From: Marchantia polymorpha subsp. ruderalis
Lineage: Eukaryota; Streptophyta; Marchantiopsida; Marchantiales; Marchantiaceae
DNA: 64,000 bases
Reading direction: 5' to 3'
Assembly: GCA_037833965.1 (NCBI GenBank)
Contig: AP031354.1
Location: 33,024,001 to 33,088,000, forward strand
The notes under the pieces: model-generated
Databases searched by the model: none
What the model saw: the letters and a program-made list of their open reading frames with translations, nothing else
Told to the model about the DNA's origin: nothing
Made by a program: the position numbers and the translations under genes
In this document: piece after piece, positions 49,799 to 61,604 of the stretch
How positions within the stretch are numbered: position 1 is the first letter of the stretch
Layout: every line of letters begins with the position of its first letter

Positions 49799-51639
49799 TT
49801 AACAAGAATTCTCCAAATCCATTTTGTAGTTATGTGGAACCAGATCCCCCACTTCTAGTATTCGGAATTGTTTCTCAGGTGCTTCCACTGCAGCTCTAAG
49901 AGAAGTACTATCAAAGCTGATCCTTTGCAAAGTCTTCCTATAGCTCTCAACTGCATCTTCCGGGGCCCCCTTGGCTACGCATGCCTGTCGTGAATAGGAG
50001 AAGTCAGAAAACATGCTCGACGCAACAAAACTCCTACTTTTAAGTCACTAACCCAATTTTATAATAACTTCTGGCAAAATGCTGAAGCTCTTCCAATTTT
50101 GTTGACATGTTGATGTTCCAATAATAGTCTTATTGCAAACTCAAACAGCCAAGACTTACCCAATGATCATCATCCAGTTTATGAAGACAGAAAATCCAGT
50201 CTTCCTTCTCTTCACAGTCAATTCGTACACGGGCTACATCACTCCATATGTTTCCTGATGGATGGAAAAACTCTGCTCTCAGCAGATCAAATCCTAGCCC
50301 GATTCCAATAGCTTTAATATATGCTTCCTTCAGACACCACAATCTGTATCTTTTGTTTGTAAAATCAGATTGGATGACAATCCAGTAAATAACAACTCGG
50401 TCACATCATAGCATCATCAACAACTCTTTAAAGCAGGAAATCTATTGCTCAGGCTTACTCTGATCACTGATCATCGTGAGATATCGTGTCCTACTGAGAA
50501 TTTTGCATCATTACGATAACTCAATTACAGGACGACACACACATCTATCTTTACTTAAACGAGACGCGGAAAGGCAGATGTTGGGGGATGTCATTCCAGC
50601 TCTTGATACCTGTAAAATTGATCAAATAAAGCGACGGATTTGGGTCCAGCGCTCATAACCATATTCCATTCAAAATCAGTGTAACAATTTTTGAAGGGCT
50701 CAAAAAAGGCTACGGGTAACTCCTCCCTCACTGGTTGATGAGTCATAACATCAACGCCAACAATACAGAGAGGCTCTGATGCCAAAACGACAAAATTGCC
50801 TTGGTGACTGACATTGAAGTTGAAATTTGGCATTTCACAGCAGTCAATTTGATTGGCCTGTCACGAATGAAATCCAAATACATTATATCAGCCGAGAGGG
50901 AGAGCAGCTGAAACACATATCCGCTGTTCGTAAATAGTGAAAACGCTAATATGTATGATTTGCTGCATGTTGGGTGAAACTGGAACTGGTTAACTTGGTT
51001 TACAAGGACCACGATAAACTCGATTTACAAGGCTACTACTTCAGATCTTCAGTAGAGCGTCGAGATTATGTTGCTTAAAGTCAATTTACAGCGATCACTG
51101 CGGTTGAAGCCGTTATCGGTGCAGTAAGGATTCATTCATACGGCCTTCTTATACGATTTATTTCACTTATATAACATTGAGGAGCGGAAGATACACACCA
51201 GGTAAGGCTTGCCTTCTCTTGTGCGCTCAATGACAATATCACCGTACTCAACGTCGAGGAGTGAGTGTACAAGCTTGCGCTGTAACAGTCTGCTTACCAG
51301 GGCTTTCTTTTTATCCTCAAACTTAACATACCTGTACCACCGCAGATACAAAGAACACAAGCTCAGCCGTGTTGCAACTAGATTTTTGTTAAAAATTCCT
51401 TAATCTACATCACATAGAACGATTTTTACATTTCGGGCTTTTCGTTGAATGTGCGCAGAGCCCTAGCAACCAGAGTTCATCGATGTGGGTTGAGCGACGA
51501 CAAAGAATGTTACTAACTTTCACCTCAACACAAGGGGGCGCTCGGCAATAGGTAGCAGTCCAACAAATCCGGAGAATTGTGCTTCGGAAGGGCTCCACAT
51601 ACCAACGTTAACCGCCCACCTCTGCACCCCAGTTTCCAT
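49799..51639 (-). CDS. 4'-phosphopantetheinyl transferase, Sfp/AASDHPPT type, 5 exons
   Basis: Transfers the phosphopantetheine arm of coenzyme A to a serine of acyl carrier proteins, activating them. Exons: 51524-51639, 51199-51331, 50610-50857, 50160-50343 and 49799-49984; all introns are GT-AG and the phases join to 867 bp, 288 residues. The N-terminus METGVQRW and the block KFEDKKKALVSRLLQRKLVH follow the eukaryotic AASDHPPT family. NVSHQGNFVVLASEPLCIVGVDVM holds the CoA-binding motif and the Mg-binding aspartate of GVD. WCLKEAYIKAIGIGLGF holds the second signature (WxxKEAxxKAxG) with the catalytic Glu and Lys. AKGAPEDAVESYRKTL near the end is typical of the plant branch. The location, cytosol or an organelle, cannot be read from the sequence; no clear targeting peptide is seen. 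Confidence 0.95.
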
Positions 51640-52384
51640 GACAGTATCTTGATGTTCCTTGCTAAGGCAAACACTTCACAGTTTTTTATATGCCTGAGAC
51701 AAGTCATGGAGTTTGATAAGTTAACGCCAGCAGTATTCATCAAGGTCGTACTTACGGAGGAAGGAATCTACAATTTTGCCGAAGCGCAGATAAAGGGAAG
51801 GATTCCCTTCATGTGGGCTTCGGTCATACAACCATTTTGAAGAGTAGCTAAATTTGCAACTAGAGTCCGGACATTGCGGTGACTGACGTTTACTCCCCAC
51901 TGTTCTCCCTTCTCACCTATCCAGATTCATGTCATAGCCGTAAACCGAAGCTTCAATTATATCCAGTATCCATCGCACGTGAAATGACTAGTTCTGAGTA
52001 AACTTTCAAAGCTGAGATTATTTAGATATGCGTTCACATGCTGGCCGACCCTATACCAGCTTCCTTATATTTCACAGCAACCCTCGAGGCGATGTTGTAG
52101 AATTGTGCCTGTTGGATTGTGGTAAAGACATCGTGCAATTGAGCGTTTTCCCAACACATTCTACACCTCGATGGAGCAAAGGATCTTCAAAAGCACCATG
52201 GATCGCGCCAAATGCAAAGTCTACCGAAGAAATGTGCTAAATTACCACAAGTTGTAAATCGTGAATCTTGTCATATAGTCACACTTTGCAGAGAATTACC
52301 TCGACATCATCTGTGGTCATATTCTCCATTTGGCATTGTACACTAAGCGCCTTAAAAGTATCCATAGATGGATCTAGGCTGTTT
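51640..52384. other. 5' flank of the phosphopantetheinyl transferase gene
   Basis: Contains the presumed promoter and 5' UTR. Frames at 51577-51840 and 52028-52240 on the plus strand are unrecognised; the first is partly antisense to exon 1. No clear TATA box was identified. Confidence 0.4.
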
Positions 52385-53820
52385 TTCCAATAAATGGTAA
52401 AATATCAAGCCCAAAGTGTCAAAAGACTTAAAAACACAATACAAGAAAAAAACCCTAAACAAGTTAAAACATTACATAGATCAATCCCTACCTACTGTCA
52501 AAAGCAAGAGAACTACAACTAATGATGTACCTAATATAACAACGTAAATCAAAAGCAACTAACGATAATGAAAAATAGAAATTCCCCACATCTGTATTAT
52601 GAGCAAGCCTAACTGTACCCACTGTCACTTAACCTTCAAATATGTCACTCCTGTCAATATTAAGCCAACTTCCTTGCTTAATTCCAAACATATAAGATCC
52701 AAATCTATGTCTAACGATAATGTGACATAAGGACGTAGAGATTCCTGCAAGTAGTTATTCATGTTGACAATAAACAAACATAGGATTCACATGAAGTTGA
52801 TAGAATTGCATTTTTATGATTTTGAAAAACTTCTTTCGTTTACTTCTGCGGAGTGCCATATGTTGCAGATCCTATTTGTAACTGTCACATTCAAACTCAA
52901 AGACCAAGTTATCACATGCGCTAATCATCCTTTGGAACATGTGGCACGCAAAGCTTGAAGAGTAAGTCAAGAAGTATCAAGATATCTCACACTTCTTATG
53001 TAAGTGATGGTCAAGTATAGATTTTCAGACTCTAGAAATAGACAACCGATTTCCACAAGAAGAATAGCATATAGAGTTTGGTTTTTTACATCCAATTCTT
53101 CTCTATTCACTAGGATTCCATATAATACTACTTGCAACACTAAGGTTTCAAATAAAAATTTCCTAAGACTCCAAGACACTAGATGAATCATTTTACAGCA
53201 ATTTAAGAATGAATGTAGAGTTTTGTAACCACCTTCTACTCTCTTTTGTACACAAAGTGTCCAACTATAACCATTAGAAAAATCAATGCATATATATTTA
53301 TAACTCTTCATCGTACTTGTAATATAAAGTAAAATTTAGATCTAGTGCCCACTATCATATCGATAGATTTTTCCATATTTATCTCCATTTGGTTGTGGAT
53401 ATAAAACCTAGCCAAAAAGTATAGGATTTATGTAAACTAATTGCATCATGTGCTAGTAATATGATATCATCTGCATACAAGAGACCTTTGATGACAACGT
53501 TTCTAAGCTTGACACCTTCACTATCACATGCTTCCAATCACTCTTAGGTATAATCTATGAAAAATTTAAATAGAGTAGGAGAGAGAGTACAACCTTGAAT
53601 CACTTCAATGGTACTCAAAATATCTTCAATTTGAGAAGTGTTGATCTTGATCCGAACAAAATGATATAACATAGTCACGGCTGTTAGAACATTTGATGAT
53701 ACTCCAACGGCTTGCAACCTTTTTTCACCCTAGCTCACAAGATACAATGTAAAATTGATGAAAGCGTTGAACAAAGTTATCCATTGCACTTAGATTTTTT
53801 CATACAACACGCAAGACAAA
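52385..53820 (-). mobile_element. 5'-truncated, decayed copy of the second LINE
   Basis: Aligns along its length with 40470 to about 42065. The shared 3' end reads ATCAAGCCC...AAAAACACAA on the plus strand, and the block CCTAAGACTCCAAGACAC.AGATGA lies at 53161 and 41366. Its best frame (52967-53311) parallels the ORF2 C-terminus (YSWTLCVQKRVEGGYKTL...LVSWSLRKFLF). Many substitutions and deletions show it is older than the copy at 40.5 kb. Only the 3' part exists, which is the usual result of incomplete reverse transcription. Confidence 0.85.
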
Positions 53821-55212
53821 GAGTCAACTAGTCGTCAACTAGCTTTGAATCGTTCGAGAGTGAATTCGTTCAGTTTGTGACTCGCATTCTTGATATGAAG
53901 ATGAAGAGTTGTTTTCTTAAAATGAAAAAAAATGGATTGGAATTTGAAGACTAGAGATAAGAGGATGTAGTTGAACATGTTAGCAGATTCATGGAGAAAA
54001 AAATATGCTTAACTTTATATCTTTTCTCAAAAAAACTCTTGTACAAAGGAGGGAAGGGACATAAATTTGCAAGTATGGTAAGCTCATAGTATCAAGAGTT
54101 ATGATTGCATATTTCAAAACAATGACAATTGGAAGAGTTTTTGTGTGAAAAGTATTAGCTCAGTCAAGTAAAGATGTAATGTTTTAAAGTTTATTCCGAA
54201 AGATTCAACATCCATGATTATGATGCTAACGCTATACTCTATGTAATGCTAAATGCAATTTTTGATGTTGTGTATGAAAATAGATCCAATTTTTTATCAA
54301 CAAGTTTATATTCTTTAAAAATGAAAGTTCTATTGGAACTACAATAGACGCACAACTTTGTGAAGAAATATACTTGTAGAGTGGAGTTGGAACGGTAGGA
54401 TAACATTAATTTTATCACTTTTGCTTGGTGATTTTTCACGCTCGAACTTTCTCTTGGTTTCAATTGTTTTAGCAGTTGGATATCAGATGACGTGTACTCT
54501 TATCTTGGATCTTTCACACGTAATTAACTTGTCTTGCTTGGTACTTCAACATTCTCGTGACGTTCGCAAAAATGGCTTGTCAATACTAGCTAGAACAATT
54601 TTGTAAGTTACATTGTGTAAAATCTTATAGATGTTGGTACGCAATAATTGACAATTATAAGACAAGATAACTAGTAAGAACACTAGTTTTCTATAAGTGT
54701 TACTGTGTCAATTGTCATGGAGCTCAACAAAAAATTGTAACCTTCACAAATTTACTACATCTACTTTTTACTCTTGAAGCTTCATTTTAGGGTTTCTATG
54801 AAGAGCAAATTCTTGAAGACTAAGCTGAAACTTGCGATACAATTTTAAGATCAAGTATATTTTCACCTTGTAAGTAGCTCGACTATTACATGCAAGCCAG
54901 AAGTGGGTAGCCATATCTGAAATGTAAAAAAAAAATATGTATAAACGTGAAAAGTAAAAGGTGTTTTAACTTTATTTTCAAAAACTATTAACATGATTAG
55001 CTTCAGCTGCAACTATTTATGTGACTTGTAATATTAATCTAGTGTGTCTAGAGAGTCATATTCTTAGTTTGAGCTAAGCTAGAGAGTAAGTTATTGTCTA
55101 TAGAGACTAAAGTGACACTATGAATGTCACTTTAGTCATATTGATTAAAATAATCAGAATATTTTCAATTGATATGGATGATTTAGAGCTGTTTATAAGT
55201 ACAACAAGAAAT
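53821..55212. other. AT-rich intergenic DNA
   Basis: No recognisable genes. A short perfect hairpin lies at 55105-55137. Confidence 0.5.
55105..55137. repeat. Perfect 13-bp hairpin
   Basis: GACTAAAGTGACA (55105-55117) and its exact reverse complement (55125-55137) flank a 7-nt loop. It lies about 75 bp before the older solo LTR. Confidence 0.85.
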
Positions 55213-55542
55213 TGTAATTATCTTTTGTTAGTTGAAACTAAAGTAAAAGTTACCTAATATGAGATTGTAATTACCTTAGAATGCGCTAGTCATAGTTGTC
55301 ACGTTATCAACTCATGTGCTTGGTAGGTAAAAAATAAGTGTTAGTTGAGAATAATATGTAAGCAATATGTGTGCTTGTTAGTTTAGGATTAAAAGTACTA
55401 GTTAGTGTATTTGTTGAAAGTGACAAATCTTAGACTTGATGACAATATGCTTATTGTCATGTCATCAATCCACAAGGAATGAAAAGCATGATGGGAAAGA
55501 GATATTATCTCATTGTATTTGTTGGTATGATCTATAAGGAAG

Positions 55543-55962
55543 TGTAACCATCTTTAGTTAGTTAGAACTAAAGTAGAGGTTACTCTGAATATTGATGTAG
55601 ATACTTTAGTGTGCACTAGTCATAGCTGCCACGTCAGCGATCCGCGCACTTGGTAGGTACAGAGTGGATGTGTTAGTTGACAGTGCCACGTCAGCAATCC
55701 GTGTGCTTGTAGGTAAGGATTGAGTGTGTTAGTTAGTGTGTTAGTTGGGTGCGCCACGTCAGCGATCCGTGTGCTTGTTAGGGTTATCCGCCACGTCATC
55801 CATCCACTAGGAGTGGTATGGATGGTGGGGATTAGATCTTATCACCTTGTACTTGTTGGTGAGAGCTATATAAGGGAGAGGAGAACCATTGTTGGTATCT
55901 CTCATCTTCAGAGTTTACGTTTCTATCTTCGAGTGAAATTCTCTCTAAACCCTAGTGTTACA
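55543..55962 (+). repeat. 5' LTR of the chromovirus
   Basis: Bounded by TG...CA. It contains four copies of GCCACGTCA in the U3 part and a TATA box TATATAA at 55867-55873. Transcription should start shortly after the TATA box. Confidence 0.96.
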
Positions 55963-55963
55963 A

Positions 55964-55975
55964 TGGTATCAGAGC
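55964..55975 (+). promoter_or_regulatory. Primer binding site, initiator Met-tRNA
   Basis: TGGTATCAGAGC, one base after the 5' LTR. This is the standard plant LTR-element site complementary to the 3' end of initiator methionine tRNA, and it primes minus-strand DNA synthesis. Confidence 0.93.
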
Positions 55976-56126
55976 GACCTTGCTCTTTCCTTGAGTGTGG
56001 ATTACCCCTCATGGAATAGCAAGTGAGTGATGATGGAGTGTAGTCTTGAGAGTGTATAGAGGTTGGCAGAGGTCATTCATCTGCATGTAGAGAGAGGTGG
56101 AAGGGGGACATTGTGTTTTTGCAGAT

Positions 56127-56559
56127 ATGGACGGGATTGACAGGAATCCAGTACCGCACTGGCCAATTCCTAACCTATTCGATATTCACCTTCGTTGCAT
56201 GGAGAAACATCATTTTCGGATGTACCTTGTGGCTTGTTGGGGTGCAGATTTTATGACTAGAGTGATGGAGTCAAGAGTGCCACTGATTCTTCCAATAGTT
56301 ACTTATGGAGAGACTTGGGATTGTACTATATACATTCTATACTAATTGTTTCATGGATTTGAACCGCGAACCACCTGTCCTGGTTCGATTCAGCACTTAT
56401 GTAGAGATTAGAACAGTATATAGACAGAAGAGGATATGGAGAGATTTTCTTGTGAGGAATTATGGAGAGGAGTACTATAGAGCTGTGATAGAGTCACCTG
56501 CACCTTTTGTGACTCCTTTGTTGAGAGGTCACATAATGATTATACTCACTTTGTATTAG
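56127..56559 (+). other. Two short leader ORFs of the chromovirus
   Basis: 56127-56345 (from MDGIDRNPVPHW) and 56305-56559 (from MERLGIVLYTF) lie between the primer site and gag, overlap by about 41 nt and are in different frames. Their products share a faint pattern: F..Y/H..E followed by D/W-F, then VMESRVPLILPI in one and VIESPAPFVTPL in the other. They may be upstream ORFs that control gag translation, or remains of a duplicated N-terminal domain. Function is unknown. Confidence 0.45.
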
Positions 56560-56576
56560 AGGGAGTGTGAAAAAGC

Positions 56577-57740
56577 ATGGGAACATCAATTGATATGGGT
56601 GAGGTTCTCAATGCAATCATGGCGGAGATGAAGGAGTTGAGAAAAGCGATAGTAGATGGGCATACCAAGCAGCAAGCCATGGAAGATAAAATCTTTGCAT
56701 TAGAGAGTGAGAAAGTAGATAGAGAGAGAGTTGGAGAGATGGAAGTTGAACCTCAAGTTCAAGCTTCCCAAGTTCAGCCAGAACCAACTCCTATTGATGC
56801 AGCAGAGGCAAATAGGAGACGTCTTCAAGAGATTGAAGATCAAGCAAATCTTTTGCTTCGAATGGGAAAATCCTGTAAGGTGGAAGCTTACAAAGGGAGT
56901 AGAGCAATGGGAGTGTTAGAGGGATGGATTATGAGGATGAATATTCATTTATCCCATTTTCATGTTTCTGATTATATTGCAGGAATGTTCATGAGATCTT
57001 ATCTTACGGATAAGGCTCTCACATGGTACACAACATGGGAGAGAATGCTTTCAGAACGAGGTGCTACCATTTCGTGGAGTGGAATGCAGGAAGGACTTCT
57101 GCAAAATTTTCAAGCGGTGGATTCTCTTCAAACTGCAAGAATGAAGTTGTGGGATCTGAAGCAGAAAGGAGGTATTCATGAGTACATTGAAGAATTTCGT
57201 GATCTTCAAGTATCTATCATGGATATGAGTGGAGCTGAAGCCTTGGACGTGTTCAAACGAGGCTTGAAAGATCGAATTCGAAAGGAGGTGATGGTAAGCA
57301 ATCCATCTACTGTGAATGAAGCAATCGCAATTGCTCAACGAATTTCAGGTGCTTTTGGTGTCACACACGGTGAGCCAGTGAGCAATTTTAGAGATCCATC
57401 TGGTCCAACACCGATGAAGTTGGGAAACCTTCGACGTAGAGAAGGTTTTGCACCAACAAGAGGACCACCACCAAGATTTGGAGGTGAGATTAGGCGACCA
57501 GGAGTTCCAAATTTGCAAGAAGGTTATGCAAATAATGGAATGGTTCGAGGAGGAGCTGGAGTTCGTGACAATCGCCAATGCTATGCATGTGGACGAATGG
57601 GTCACATAGCCAAGTTTTGTCGAGTTCGGCCGACACAACAAGGAGGACGGCCCATGCAGCGACGACCGTTCAACAATATGGAGGGGATAGAGTATGAAGA
57701 GGTGGAGGAAGCAGTTTCGGGAAACGAAGATCACCAGTAA
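56577..57740 (+). CDS. gag: Chromovirus Gag, capsid-nucleocapsid
   Basis: 387-residue structural protein that assembles the particle around the element RNA. Residues about 5-50 are helical and charged (coiled-coil-like). Residues about 95-265 form the retrotransposon gag/capsid domain, with [34 protein letters not shown], and [20 protein letters not shown]. Residues 335-348 are a CCHC zinc knuckle ([14 protein letters not shown]). The acidic tail overlaps the start of the pol frame. The start ATG at 56577 is the first in frame with the domain. The stop at 57738-57740 lies just downstream of a candidate slippery site. Confidence 0.95.
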   Translation: MGTSIDMGEVLNAIMAEMKELRKAIVDGHTKQQAMEDKIFALESEKVDRERVGEMEVEPQVQASQVQPEPTPIDAAEANRRRLQEIEDQANLLLRMGKSCKVEAYKGSRAMGVLEGWIMRMNIHLSHFHVSDYIAGMFMRSYLTDKALTWYTTWERMLSERGATISWSGMQEGLLQNFQAVDSLQTARMKLWDLKQKGGIHEYIEEFRDLQVSIMDMSGAEALDVFKRGLKDRIRKEVMVSNPSTVNEAIAIAQRISGAFGVTHGEPVSNFRDPSGPTPMKLGNLRRREGFAPTRGPPPRFGGEIRRPGVPNLQEGYANNGMVRGGAGVRDNRQCYACGRMGHIAKFCRVRPTQQGGRPMQRRPFNNMEGIEYEEVEEAVSGNEDHQ

Positions 57741-60700
57741 TCTTGCCTCGCGGCCTTACTGGTTCTACAAAGCGAAGAAAAGGCGAGGTTGGAAGAAAGC
57801 AATGGTTGGGAGCTCATGGAAGGAGTAAGAAGCAAGCTCAACTCATTGTCACTGATGGTTTCATGGAAGGACACAAGGTGAGAGTTTTAATTGATCCTGG
57901 AGCAACTGAGAATTTTCTATCAAGGAGTGTTGCTATGAAGTTAGGTTTGATGTTGATGAAGGACGTGAGTGAAGAAGTTGAATTGCCAAACGGGCAAACT
58001 GAAGTGATAGAAACACTACCACGGAGTGTAGAATTATCCATAGGTAGATACAAGGAGAGCATTGAATGGAGAGTAATTCGTTTAGCTCGGTATGATGTCA
58101 TCCTTGGAATGCCATGGATGGAACAATATAATCCGAAGGTAGATTGGAGAAGAAAAGTGATTACAAGTAGCGGATGGAAGATCTATGGAGATAGAATTAG
58201 ATCTCAGAATAGGAATTTACCCCTCTTTGTGATGGGTACAGCATCCATTTCTAGAGATGATGTATGTTTCCTTGGACTTATAAGAGATATTGGGTCCACG
58301 GACAAACCTTACATCCCGGAGTCCTTGAACGACATTTTTATGGAGTATAAAGATGTTTTTCCAGATGATCTACCTGCAGGATTACCACCAAAGAGGCGAG
58401 TTGATCACAAGATTGAGGTGATACCTGGAAGTACACCAACTTGCAAAGCTCCATATCGTTTGGCTCCAAACGAATTGGAAGAATGCAAAGCTCAAGTGGA
58501 GGAGATGTTGAGCAAGGGATTCATTCAGCCAAGTGTTTCACCTTATGGAGCTCCAGTACTCTTTGTGAAGAAGAAGGATGGATCCATGAGACTATGTATC
58601 GATTATCGCGGGTTGAATCAGCAAACGGTGAAAAACAAATATCCATTACCTCGTATGGATGATTTGTTTGATCAACTTCAAGGAGCGAAGTACTTCACCA
58701 AGCTAGATTTGAGAAGCGGCTACAATCAAATTCGAATTGCAGATGAAGATGTTCACAAGACAGCTTTTCGTACTAGGTATGGACACTTTGAGTATCTGGT
58801 GATGCCTTTTGGTCTCACTAATGCACCAGCTACATTCATGGGATTGATGAACGATATCTTTCGCCCTTATCTAGATAAATCTGTCATTGTTTTTCTAGAT
58901 GATATATTGGTGTATAGCAAAACTTTGAGTGATCATAGAAGTCATTTACGAGAGGTACTTCAAGTTTTAAGAGACAATCAATTGTATGCCAAAGCTTCAA
59001 AATGTGAATTTGGCAAGTCAGAAGTAGATTACTTGGGTCATAGAGTTACAGCTACAGGAATCCAAGTGATGAGTGAGAAGATAGAGGCCATTCAGAAATG
59101 GATAGCACCTGAGGATCAAACTCAATTGAAGAGTTTTCTAGGGCTCACTGGATTCTATCGTAGATTTGTGAAAGGTTTTGCTCGACTAGCTCAGGCCTTG
59201 ACTTCCATGTTAGGGAAAGGTCAGAAGTGGAGATGGGGAACAGCTCAAGAGTTAGCTTTTCAAGCATTGAAAGATGCTTTGTTACACGCACCTATTCTCA
59301 AGTGGTATGATCCTAACCGTTCTATCAAGTTGGCCACTGACGCATCAGGTACAACAGTAGGTGGCATACTTCAACAAGAATGGGAGGATGGATGGCATCC
59401 AGTTGCTTTCTATTCTCGAAAGTTGGTGGCGGCGGAACAAAATTATCACACGACAGAACGGGAGGAGTTAGCTATCGTGTTGGCAACCAAACATTGGAAG
59501 CATTATCTGGGTGATAAGGAGTTTGTGGTGGAGACTGATCATAAACCCTTGGTTTATTTGGAAACTCAGAAGGATCTGTCCAAACGACAAATTCGATGGG
59601 CAGAGTGGCGTCAACGCTTCAACATGAAGATTGTGTACGTGGAGGGAAAGAAGCAACTTGCAGATGCTCTCACACGCATGCCTTGTTTGAATCATGTTGC
59701 AGAAGTGAAAATTCAGGCGGATTGGTGGAGCAAGATGTCACAAGCCACAAAGGAGGATGAAGAGATCACTCGAGCACTACAAACTGGAAAGGCAGAGAAA
59801 TCTCGAGGTTTGGCGTTTTACAATCAGCGTATATGGATTCCACAAGATCACGATTTGCGCACAATGATTTTGGCAGAAAGTCATGATACAGCCATTGCAG
59901 GTCATGTGGGAGTGGAGAAAACCGTGGAGAGTATACAACGAGTGTACTTTTGGCCCAAAATACGTGAGGATGTGGAGTCTTACGTTCGAAGTTGTGTTGC
60001 TTGTCAACAAAACAAGGCAAGTAATCAAAAACCAGCGGGTTTATTACAACCTCTTCCTATTCCCGAACAGCGGTGGGAACATGTCACCATGGATCTTGTA
60101 TGTGAGTTACCAAGGACTTCGTTAGGACATGATTCAGTGGTGGTTTTTGTGGACAAATTGAGCAAGATGATTCACATCAGGCCAACCACAAAAACAGTAA
60201 CAGCTCCACAACTAGCTCAATTGTATCTAGACGCAGTTTTTGTGAATCATGGCTTAAGCAAAGTGTTAATCACGGATAGAGGTACTCACTTCACTAGTTT
60301 ATTTTGGAAAACTTTGTTTAGTTTTTTCAAAACAAAACTAGCAATGTCAACGGCCTATCACCCTCAAACTGATGGACAAACTGAGAGGGCAAATAGAACC
60401 ATAGAGGATATGCTACGAGCATTCACATTAGAAGAGCAAGAAGAGTGGGACAACCTTTTGCCACTTGTGGAATTTGCATATAACAATTCTGTTAATGCAT
60501 CCACAAAAGTGTCTCCATTTTTTCTTATGTATGGAGCTCATCCGATAACTCCTTCAAGTTTGATGAGACTTCCGAAAGGAGAGGAGTTTTCGACCAAAGT
60601 TGCAGCAGTCAACGAATTCATGGAGCATATTCACCGAGGACTACATCAGGCCAAGGAGAAGTTGGTGATAGCTCAAAATCGGCAAAAGCAGCATGCCGAT

Positions 60701-61171
60701 GCTCATCGTAGAGAAGTGATTTTTGAGGTTGGAGATCATGTTTGGTTATCTACAACGAATTTGTCTCTTGTAGGAACACCAAAGTTAAACCCTAGGTACA
60801 TTGGTCCATTTTTGGTTTTGAAGCGTGTTGGTGAAGTGTCATACAAGTTGGAACTTCCGTCACATATGAAAATACATCCAGTATTTCATGTGTCACGATT
60901 GCGAAAACATGTACCACGACCAAAACAATTCACCAATCAACCAGCACCACCTCCTCTTCCAACCTTGATAGCAGATCATGAGGAGTTTGAGGTAGAAAAG
61001 ATACTCAAGAAACGTATTCGAGGTCATAAATATCCCAAAGTAGAGTATTTGATTCAATGGAAAGGCTATCCATCGTATGAATCAACTTGGGAACCAGCTA
61101 AAAATTTAGCAAATGCACCTTTGATAGTTCAGGAGTTTGAACGTATGTGCAACGAGGACGTTGCATCTTAA
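57698..61171 (+). CDS. pol: Chromovirus Pol: protease, RT, RNase H, integrase, chromodomain
   Basis: The frame opens at 57698, overlaps gag by 43 nt and has no ATG at its start; it is in the -1 frame relative to gag. Numbered from the TTG at 57743 (1142 codons): protease at about 35-140, with active site [10 protein letters not shown] (proline replaces the usual serine or threonine after Asp51); RT at about 240-420, with [28 protein letters not shown] and FLDDILVYS; RNase H at about 515-640, with LATDASG and ETDHKPL; integrase HHCC finger (GHVGVEKT...CVACQQNK), then the DDE core [16 protein letters not shown] and [12 protein letters not shown]-like [10 protein letters not shown]; chromodomain at 1082 to about 1133 ([10 protein letters not shown]...YLIQWKGYP...TWEPAKNL). 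The chromodomain probably steers integration to particular chromatin. No internal stop is present. Confidence 0.95.
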   Translation, partial: RGGGSSFGKRRSPVILPRGLTGSTKRRKGEVGRKQWLGAHGRSKKQAQLIVTDGFMEGHKVRVLIDPGATENFLSRSVAMKLGLMLMKDVSEEVELPNGQTEVIETLPRSVELSIGRYKESIEWRVIRLARYDVILGMPWMEQYNPKVDWRRKVITSSGWKIYGDRIRSQNRNLPLFVMGTASISRDDVCFLGLIRDIGSTDKPYIPESLNDIFMEYKDVFPDDLPAGLPPKRRVDHKIEVIPGSTPTCKAPYRLAPNELEECKAQVEEMLSKGFIQPSVSPYGAPVLFVKKKDGSMRLCIDYRGLNQQTVKNKYPLPRMDDLFDQLQGAKYFTKLDLRSGYNQIRIADEDVHKTAFRTRYGHFEYLVMPFGLTNAPATFMGLMNDIFRPYLDKSVIVFLDDILVYSKTLSDHRSHLREVLQVLRDNQLYAKASKCEFGKSEVDYLGHRVTATGIQVMSEKIEAIQKWIAPEDQTQLKSFLGLTGFYRRFVKGFARLAQALTSMLGKGQKWRWGTAQELAFQALKDALLHAPILKWYDPNRSIKLATDASGTTVGGILQQEWEDGWHPVAFYSRKLVAAEQNYHTTEREELAIVLATKHWKHYLGDKEFVVETDHKPLVYLETQKDLSKRQIRWAEWRQRFNMKIVYVEGKKQLADALTRMPCLNHVAEVKIQADWWSKMSQATKEDEEITRALQTGKAEKSRGLAFYNQRIWIPQDHDLRTMILAESHDTAIAGHVGVEKTVESIQRVYFWPKIREDVESYVRSCVACQQNKASNQKPAGLLQPLPIPEQRWEHVTMDLVCELPRTSLGHDSVVVFVDKLSKMIHIRPTTKTVTAPQLAQLYLDAVFVNHGLSKVLITDRGTHFTSLFWKTLFSFFKTKLAMSTAYHPQTDGQTERANRTIEDMLRAFTLEEQEEWDNLLPLVEFAYNNSVNASTKVSPFFLMYGAHPITPSSLMRLPKGEEFSTKVAAVNEFMEHIHRGLHQAKEKLVIAQNRQKQHADAHRREVIFEVGDHVWLSTTNLSLVGTPKLNPRYIGPFLVLKRVGEVSYKLELPSHMKIHPVFHVSRLRKHVPRPKQFTNQPAPPPLPTLIADHEEFEVEKILKKRIRGHKYPKVEYLIQWKGYPSYESTWEPAKNLANAPLIVQEFERMCNEDVAS
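57719..57788 (+). promoter_or_regulatory. Candidate programmed -1 ribosomal frameshift signal
   Basis: GGGAAAC (57719-57725) fits X XXY YYZ exactly in the gag phase (TCG GGA AAC) and lies 12 nt before the gag stop. After a 7-nt spacer, ACCAGTAA (57733-57740) can pair perfectly with TTACTGGT (57756-57763). The loop sequence CCTCGC (57746-57751) can pair with GCGAGG (57783-57788), which would make an H-type pseudoknot. Alternatively a small GCC/GGC stem closes the loop. A -1 shift here enters pol. Confidence 0.7.
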
Positions 61172-61182
61172 AAGGAGGGAGG
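61170..61182 (+). promoter_or_regulatory. Polypurine tract
   Basis: AAAAGGAGGGAGG, overlapping the pol stop codon by two bases and two bases before the 3' LTR. It should prime plus-strand DNA synthesis. Confidence 0.92.
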
Positions 61183-61184
61183 TT

Positions 61185-61604
61185 TGTAACCATCTTTAGT
61201 TAGTTAGAACTAAAGTAGAGGTTACTCTGAATATTGATGTAGATACTTTAGTGTGCACTAGTCATAGCTGCCACGTCAGCGATCCGCGCACTTGGTAGGT
61301 ACAGAGTGGATGTGTTAGTTGACAGTGCCACGTCAGCAATCCGTGTGCTTGTAGGTAAGGATTGAGTGTGTTAGTTAGTGTGTTAGTTGGGTGCGCCACG
61401 TCAGCGATCCGTGTGCTTGTTAGGGTTATCCGCCACGTCATCCATCCACTAGGAGTGGTATGGATGGTGGGGATTAGATCTTATCACCTTGTACTTGTTG
61501 GTGAGAGCTATATAAGGGAGAGGAGAACCATTGTTGGTATCTCTCATCTTCAGAGTTTACGTTTCTATCTTCGAGTGAAATTCTCTCTAAACCCTAGTGT
61601 TACA
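61185..61604 (+). repeat. 3' LTR of the chromovirus
   Basis: 420 bp, with no difference from the 5' LTR when I compare them by eye. Its TATA box is at 61509-61515. It can promote transcription into the flanking DNA. Confidence 0.96.

Larger units (their letters stand above)
55543..61604 (+). mobile_element. Full-length Ty3/gypsy chromovirus
   Basis: 6062-bp LTR retrotransposon with two 420-bp LTRs that appear identical base for base, a 5-bp target duplication GGAAG (55538-55542 and 61605-61609), a Met-tRNA primer site, a polypurine tract, gag, and pol with protease, RT, RNase H, integrase and a C-terminal chromodomain. The pol order (integrase last, then chromodomain) defines a chromovirus. 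Both large ORFs are open, so the insertion is recent and may be competent. The element sits inside an older related solo LTR. gag and pol are in different frames. Confidence 0.97.

Noticed and set aside
56375-56395. GGTTCGATTC, B-box-like sequence in the chromovirus leader
   Set aside because: It is an isolated motif without any tRNA or SINE structure around it.
57051-60125. Several minus-strand frames of 75-129 codons inside gag and pol
   Set aside because: They are shadows of the chromovirus coding strand, with no independent motifs.
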